This document shows positions 39,170 to 43,063 of a stretch of 43,063 nucleotides of DNA, piece by piece. Below the pieces are notes generated by a model that worked only from the letters and a program-made list of their open reading frames with translations, did no database searches and was not told where the DNA came from. Made by a program: the position numbers and the translations under genes. Source of the DNA: Magnetococcales bacterium (GTDB lineage: Bacteria > Pseudomonadota > Magnetococcia > Magnetococcales > DC0425bin3); the NCBI GenBank assembly GCA_015229045.1, contig JADGCJ010000003.1:1-43063 (forward strand), written 5' to 3'. Positions within the stretch are counted from its first letter, which is position 1. The number at the start of each line of letters is the position of its first letter.

Positions 39170-40744
39170 ATGGAGGGTTTCTTGGCCATCATCCACAAAC
39201 TGGGTAACACGCTTTACGGGGCAGTCGAACAGGGATTCAACCGGGGCTTCGGCAACCGATGGAACCCGTTTTACCATCTGGGTTCTTTGACTTTTTTCTT
39301 TTTCTGGGTGGTCCTCGTCAGTGGGTTGTACGTCTTTATCCTGTTTGAAACCAGCGTGGGGCGTGCCTTCCTGTCGGTGGAGAACATGACCCACGATCCG
39401 TGGTGGCTGGGTGGCATCATGCGCTCCCTGCATCGTTATGCCTCGGATGCTGCCATTATCACCATCTTTGTCCATATGTTCCGGGAGTTTTTCCGGGACC
39501 GTTACCGTGATGTGCGCTGGTTTTCCTGGTTTACCGGCGTACCGACCCTCTGGCTGGCCGTGATCCTGGGCATCACCGGCTATTGGCTGGTTTGGGACCA
39601 AATGGCCATGTATATTGCCGTGGCCACTGCCGAATTGATCGATGCGCTGCCGATAACGCTTGGTTCGATGGTCCTCAATTTTATCGGCAGCGATGTTTCG
39701 GATCGTTTTTTCACTCTCATGTCTTTTTTGCACCTGCTGGCGTTTCCGATCGGCATGGTATTCATGCTGTGGATTCATGTCAGCCGCATCAACCAGGTGG
39801 CGTTGACAGCTCCGTTTGGTCTCTCCATGGGCAGTCTGGGGGGACTTTTGCTCCTCTCCCTGCTCAAGCCCGCCGTGAGCCATGGGCCTGCCAGCCAGGT
39901 TGTCGCCCCGACCGAACTGCACCTGGATTGGTTTTACTTGAACATTTACCCCTTCATGGACAAATACGGCCCCGGCTGGGCATGGGGAGTCTCTGTCGGC
40001 ACGACGCTGCTGTTGATCCTGCTTCCGTGGTTGCCGCCCAGGAAGGCCCAGCCGGCGGCAGTCGTCAATCTGGAAACCTGCAATGGGTGTGGTGGTTGTG
40101 CCCGGGATTGTCCCTTTGGTGCTGCCTCCATGCAGCCACGCAGCGATGGCAAAGGCCAGTTTTTGCTCCAGTCGACAGTGGATCCGGCTCTTTGCACCGC
40201 CTGCGGCATTTGCGTGGGTGCTTGTGGTGCTTCCAATCCTTATCGGCAAGCCAACTCCGATTTGCTTATCGGCATTCATCTGCCGCTGTTCACTGTGGAC
40301 GAACTGCGCAATAAAACCAACGCGGCCGTTGCCAATATGGAGAGAGAGCAGGGGCGTATCCTCGTTTTTGGCTGCGACCATGCCGCTCGCCTGGAGTTGC
40401 TGATTGCCCCCGGCATTGAGGTGATCAGTCTGCCCTGCATTGGCATGCTCCCGCCCTCATTCCTCGATTATGCCCTGCACCAGGGAGCCGATGGTGTCGT
40501 TGTAACGGGTTGTCGCTCCGGCGATTGCTACTACCGGCTCGGCAACAAGCTGGTGGAAGAGCGTCTGGCGGGCCAACGGGATCCCAAACTTTTCACCCGC
40601 ACCGACCGCAGCCGTATCCTGGTGTCTTGGGCCGGGCAGGAGGAACACATCACCCTCGCCAACCGCATTGCCCGATTCCGCGCCGACATGCTGGCAGAGA
40701 GCATTCGCCGACCTCTCGCCGCCGACCAGGAGATGGCGTCATGA
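39170..40744 (+). CDS. Cytochrome b - 2x[4Fe-4S] ferredoxin - FrhD/MvhD fusion protein
   Basis: 524 residues. Residues 1-290 are a cytochrome b (bc1/b6 N-terminal type) with two heme-ligating His pairs: His88/His102 and His188/His203 (LHRYASDAAIITIFVHMF; FLHLLAFPIGMVFMLWIHVS). Residues 300-355 hold two ferredoxin motifs, CNGCGGCARDCP and CTACGICVGACG. Residues 395-460 match the FrhD/MvhD delta-subunit family with Cys402, Cys423, Cys448 and Cys453 (VFGCDHAARL, LPCIGM, GCRSGDC). In methanogens MvhD links hydrogenase to heterodisulfide reductase. Here the fusion probably moves electrons between the quinone pool and a cytoplasmic iron-sulfur or thiol partner. It is in the operon with the heme-copper enzyme and overlaps the next gene (ATGA). 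Confidence 0.82.
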   Translation: MEGFLAIIHKLGNTLYGAVEQGFNRGFGNRWNPFYHLGSLTFFFFWVVLVSGLYVFILFETSVGRAFLSVENMTHDPWWLGGIMRSLHRYASDAAIITIFVHMFREFFRDRYRDVRWFSWFTGVPTLWLAVILGITGYWLVWDQMAMYIAVATAELIDALPITLGSMVLNFIGSDVSDRFFTLMSFLHLLAFPIGMVFMLWIHVSRINQVALTAPFGLSMGSLGGLLLLSLLKPAVSHGPASQVVAPTELHLDWFYLNIYPFMDKYGPGWAWGVSVGTTLLLILLPWLPPRKAQPAAVVNLETCNGCGGCARDCPFGAASMQPRSDGKGQFLLQSTVDPALCTACGICVGACGASNPYRQANSDLLIGIHLPLFTVDELRNKTNAAVANMEREQGRILVFGCDHAARLELLIAPGIEVISLPCIGMLPPSFLDYALHQGADGVVVTGCRSGDCYYRLGNKLVEERLAGQRDPKLFTRTDRSRILVSWAGQEEHITLANRIARFRADMLAESIRRPLAADQEMAS

Positions 40745-41244
40745 GGCGCATGGGATCCTACCTGTTCCAGGCGGTTGCCTATGGTCTTTTCTGTTGGGTG
40801 ATCTACTATTTTTCCACCTCACCGGCCTACCATTACCTGAAGAAAGGCGATGCCGAGTTGCGTTTGGCCTTCAAGCACACCGCCGCCTTGCGTGAACCCT
40901 GTCGGAAACGGACCCCGGAAGAGTTGCAAAACCTGCCACCCAACATGCGCACACCCATGCTATGCTCCCGTGAGCGCTCCCCTGTCATCGTGGAGTTGGA
41001 AATGGATGGGAAAGTTCTGGCCCGTTCCACTTTCCCGCCACCGGGCTTGCACGACGATGGCTCTGCGTTTGTTTACGCCAAATTTCCTGTACCATCCGGC
41101 AACCACCTCTTGACCGTGCGCATGGACGACAGCGTGGCCACGCCGGGTTTCGAGTTTCAGGTCAGCCAGCAACAGGAGCTGCAAGCCGGGCAACTCCTGG
41201 TCATTGGTTTTGATGACACGGCGCAGACCTTTACCTTCCATTGA
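40741..41244 (+). CDS. Small membrane-anchored protein of the respiratory operon, function unknown
   Basis: 167 residues; ATG 40741 overlaps the stop of the fusion gene (ATGA). One N-terminal helix (YLFQAVAYGLFCWVIYYFS) then a soluble, probably periplasmic beta-rich domain. ARSTFPPPGLHDDGSAFVYA and VPSGNHLLTVRMDDS look like a small immunoglobulin- or cupredoxin-like sandwich without an obvious metal site. Two conserved-looking Cys occur (REPCRKRTPEE and TPMLCSRER). Translational coupling suggests it helps assemble or anchor the cytochrome b fusion; that is inference. Confidence 0.65.
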   Translation: MRRMGSYLFQAVAYGLFCWVIYYFSTSPAYHYLKKGDAELRLAFKHTAALREPCRKRTPEELQNLPPNMRTPMLCSRERSPVIVELEMDGKVLARSTFPPPGLHDDGSAFVYAKFPVPSGNHLLTVRMDDSVATPGFEFQVSQQQELQAGQLLVIGFDDTAQTFTFH

Positions 41245-41264
41245 GTTGCGTCCACTTTGCAATA

Positions 41265-41344
41265 CATCCCCCTTCGCTACTGCCTCCATGCAGCTGCGCA
41301 ACGATGGCAACAGCCGGTTTTTGCTCCAGATTTGTCGGCTCTTT
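41265..41344 (+). pseudogene. Degraded copy of the ferredoxin segment of the upstream fusion gene
   Basis: TGCCTCCATGCAG, GATGGCAA and GTTTTTGCTCCAG recur in the same order and spacing as at 40124-40180. The translation SPFATASMQLRNDGNSRFLL parallels CPFGAASMQPRSDGKGQFLL of the fusion protein. The flanking cysteine codons are lost. It is a remnant of a duplicated or paralogous ferredoxin gene and runs directly into a decayed MITE. Confidence 0.65.
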
Positions 41345-41402
41345 GCCGTACCCGACACTTGCTGTCTCGTTACCTCCTTCTTGCTGCCTCAAATTGGAAT
41401 GA
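41345..41402 (-). repeat. Decayed right half of the 123-bp MITE
   Basis: GCCGTACCC-ACAC-CTGTCTCGT-CTGCCTC followed by AATTGGAATGA lines up with the second half of MITE copy 1 (4165-4237) with substitutions and a gap of about 12 bases. The end TTGGAA-TGA keeps the terminus and target-site triplet. Confidence 0.6.
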
Positions 41403-41412
41403 GCCATGTTCC

Positions 41413-41444
41413 GATCCCGGGCCGGGCTTGCCAGACCCGGGATC
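41413..41444. terminator. Strong GC-rich hairpin between convergent genes
   Basis: GATCCCGGG (41413-41421) and CCCGGGATC (41436-41444) pair perfectly, and an inner GGGC/GCC region could extend the stem. It separates the respiratory operon from the convergent YHYH gene. It lacks a T-run on either side, so it may act as a bidirectional barrier or with Rho. Confidence 0.5.
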
Positions 41445-41473
41445 TTGCAGAGTCAAGGGCGCGTGATACCCTC

Positions 41474-42670
41474 TCAATCCGAGCTGTTGGCGCTATAGTG
41501 GTAGAAGCCCTGGGTGGTGGTGGTTGGCCCGTCGGTATTGCCGATCAGACATCTGGGGATCATGGGAAAATTGGGCGTGACATAGTACACATAGGCTGCT
41601 TGTTGGCCATCCAACGTCTTGATGGTGGAGGTGGTATTGGGGGCTTCGTTACAGCGTCCCAGGGCTGAGGTGGATGTTCCATAACCACTTGGTCCCGTAT
41701 ACTTGAAATCTCCCAAAACCGTGTTGGTCGGGAGGTTGGTCGCCGTAAAGCTGGTTCCGGTAGTTCCCAGGGTGGTCATATCCGCAGAAAAGCTCCCGAG
41801 GGGGTAGGAGGTACTGACAGCCACCGTGCGACCTGAGCTCGCGGACGTTACCACCGAATAACTCGAATAAACACCGTTCTGCACGACCATCGGATAGCCG
41901 TCTCGGGCGTAACCGACAACAACCGGCGTGCTTGGCAAGTTGCTCCAGGTGTTCGAGGTGCTCATCGGATTGCAGGCGATAAGAGGTGAAGCACCTGCCG
42001 ATGCAACGATACCGCACGGTATACCGTGATAGTGGTAGGCGTTGGGATTTGATTGGGAGTGACCGTTGTGCACATCAAAACCCAACCGCAGGGTTGTGTA
42101 GGAACTGCTTGGTGTGCTTGGCGTTACCTGCAGCCTTCCCTCCAGGCGATAGGAGCATTTATTCGCGGTGGCCTGGCTCGTTGTCCCGCATGTGCTGGTC
42201 AGGGGGTCGAAGGGAATTCCATCCAAAGCCACGCCGAAATCGTCAGACAACCCCAGGGGGGTGAAGCTGGAGGAGAGGACGGGCGTTGTGGGAATGTAAT
42301 ATGTGTGTGCGACAGCGGCCGGGGTATGGTTGAAGTTCCACGTTGGAAATCCTGCGGTGCCAGTGACAGCAGCGGAGTTGCTGTTGGTAATCACGCCACT
42401 GCTGTTGACATTGTAGGTGATACCACCGCTGGTGCCGCTGTAATACGGTGTTCCGTCAGTTGACACCGTGTAGACTTTCATGGTTTTGCTGTTGATCGTC
42501 AGGGTCGTTGCCCCTGTGGACGCCCCAAGCTGAAGTGCGCCCGATGACGAAAGCGTGGACGACGCGAGTACACCCGACGTAAATTGGGCGGCCGCGTGGG
42601 CTGTCTGGCCCGCCATCGATCCAAGCATCGCGCTGAGGAACAAAATTTTCATCCCATATTTCCGAGTCAT
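41474..42670 (-). CDS. Secreted YHYH-domain protein
   Basis: 398 residues from ATG 42670, with GGAGG nine bases upstream; the frame is open to 42820 without a better signal. The signal peptide KILFLSAMLGSMAGQTAHA is cleaved before AAQF. The protein is rich in Ser, Thr and Gly. The central YHYH region has DVHNGHSQSNPNAYHYHGIP, preceded by DDFGVALDGIPFDP; this His-rich motif is typical of YHYH proteins and suggests metal binding. VVVGYARDGYPMVV is the second family block. Four Cys (CGTTSQATANKC, CG, CNP) may form disulfides. The function of YHYH proteins is poorly known. Confidence 0.8.
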   Translation of the reverse strand: MTRKYGMKILFLSAMLGSMAGQTAHAAAQFTSGVLASSTLSSSGALQLGASTGATTLTINSKTMKVYTVSTDGTPYYSGTSGGITYNVNSSGVITNSNSAAVTGTAGFPTWNFNHTPAAVAHTYYIPTTPVLSSSFTPLGLSDDFGVALDGIPFDPLTSTCGTTSQATANKCSYRLEGRLQVTPSTPSSSYTTLRLGFDVHNGHSQSNPNAYHYHGIPCGIVASAGASPLIACNPMSTSNTWSNLPSTPVVVGYARDGYPMVVQNGVYSSYSVVTSASSGRTVAVSTSYPLGSFSADMTTLGTTGTSFTATNLPTNTVLGDFKYTGPSGYGTSTSALGRCNEAPNTTSTIKTLDGQQAAYVYYVTPNFPMIPRCLIGNTDGPTTTTQGFYHYSANSSD

Positions 42671-43063
42671 CCTGTGCATCCTCCGAAAAAAAGAAAGGGG
42701 GGCCTCTTGCAAAGCTCTTCTTGCCACGAATGGGGGGCAAGGCACAGCGAGAGGCTCTTTATCGGTATGATGCGAATCAATATCGACGCCATCATACCGT
42801 ATCCGGCGGGCACTGTACACAACACGCTCTCGTCATTGCAACATCTAAATTGATCTTTCCCGAAAAAATATCAACAAACGGTATGGGTGAGATCGATATA
42901 TTGTTGTTCATGGAAGCATACCCACAAAACATTGTGCATAAATTGTGCAAGAATTATGCAGGAACAGGTGATGAATTGTGCAAAAATGAATTTCACAATC
43001 AGTTATATAGATTTTCAAGAACAAATTGCATTACGGGTGAACATTACAGACAAATTGTGAAGA
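42671..43063. other. AT-rich intergenic region with repeated ATTGTGCA motifs
   Basis: No gene is supported. ATTGTGCA occurs at 42931-42938, 42942-42949 and 42975-42982. Related ATTGTGA words are at 42992-42999 (inverted, TTCACAAT) and near 43054. The two first copies are 11 bp apart, one helical turn. This may be an operator cluster for the YHYH gene or for a gene beyond the right edge. Confidence 0.4.

Noticed and set aside
1..43063. CRISPR arrays, rRNA genes, replication origin
   Set aside because: I looked for regularly spaced direct repeats, rRNA motifs and DnaA-box clusters and saw none that could be supported.

Overview
The window reads as chromosomal sequence of a Gram-negative, facultatively anaerobic proteobacterium. 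TamA/TamB, lipoproteins and an outer-membrane barrel show an outer membrane. A GapR/DUF2312 protein, a DUF2155 lipoprotein and BrnT/BrnA point to the alphaproteobacterial side. A Magnetococcales-like lineage is my best guess, but that is inference only. Most genes are GC-rich; one block (about 28.3-31.65 kb) is strikingly AT-rich and looks imported.

Layout. 0-1.9 kb: the end of a type II DMSO-reductase-family operon (tail of the Fe-S subunit, heme b subunit, TorD-like chaperone). 2-7.1 kb: a polytopic glycosyltransferase-like protein, a radical SAM protein and a FAD oxidoreductase, separated by copies of a 123-bp MITE. 7.3-9.2 kb: arginine decarboxylase speA. 9.6-13.2 kb: four exported proteins ending in a caspase-like protease. 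13.4-23.15 kb: tamB, tamA, a receiver-histidine kinase, then divergently glycerate kinase, a DUF2155 lipoprotein, tadA and tRNA-Ser(GGA). 23.2-28.2 kb: a debris field of phage, toxin-antitoxin and IS fragments with a few intact small genes (gapR, a SEC-C/DUF2786 protein, an antitoxin, brnA, an ArsR-rhodanese fusion). 28.3-31.4 kb: a lone large gene joining a P-loop NTPase, a winged helix and a C-terminal EAL-type cyclic-di-GMP phosphodiesterase domain. 31.6-32.3 kb: more IS and MITE remnants. 32.3-41.2 kb: a divergent anaerobic respiration locus. 41.5-42.7 kb: a secreted YHYH-domain protein.

How the respiratory locus fits together. napG-napH run leftward. Rightward runs an operon for a B-family heme-copper oxidoreductase (small subunit IIa-like, CuA subunit II, catalytic subunit I), heme O synthase, a Sco copper chaperone, a cytochrome b/ferredoxin/FrhD fusion and a small membrane-anchored protein. 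The shared intergenic region holds three FNR/DNR-type boxes. Two of them sit at class II spacing from -10-like hexamers facing opposite ways. In subunit I the position of the cross-linked active-site tyrosine is glutamine, so this 'oxidase' may be a nitric oxide reductase.

The strongest candidates for something undescribed are the NTPase-EAL fusion, the Tyr-to-Gln heme-copper enzyme with its fused cytochrome b/ferredoxin/FrhD partner, and a MITE family that supplies start and stop codons to neighbouring genes.
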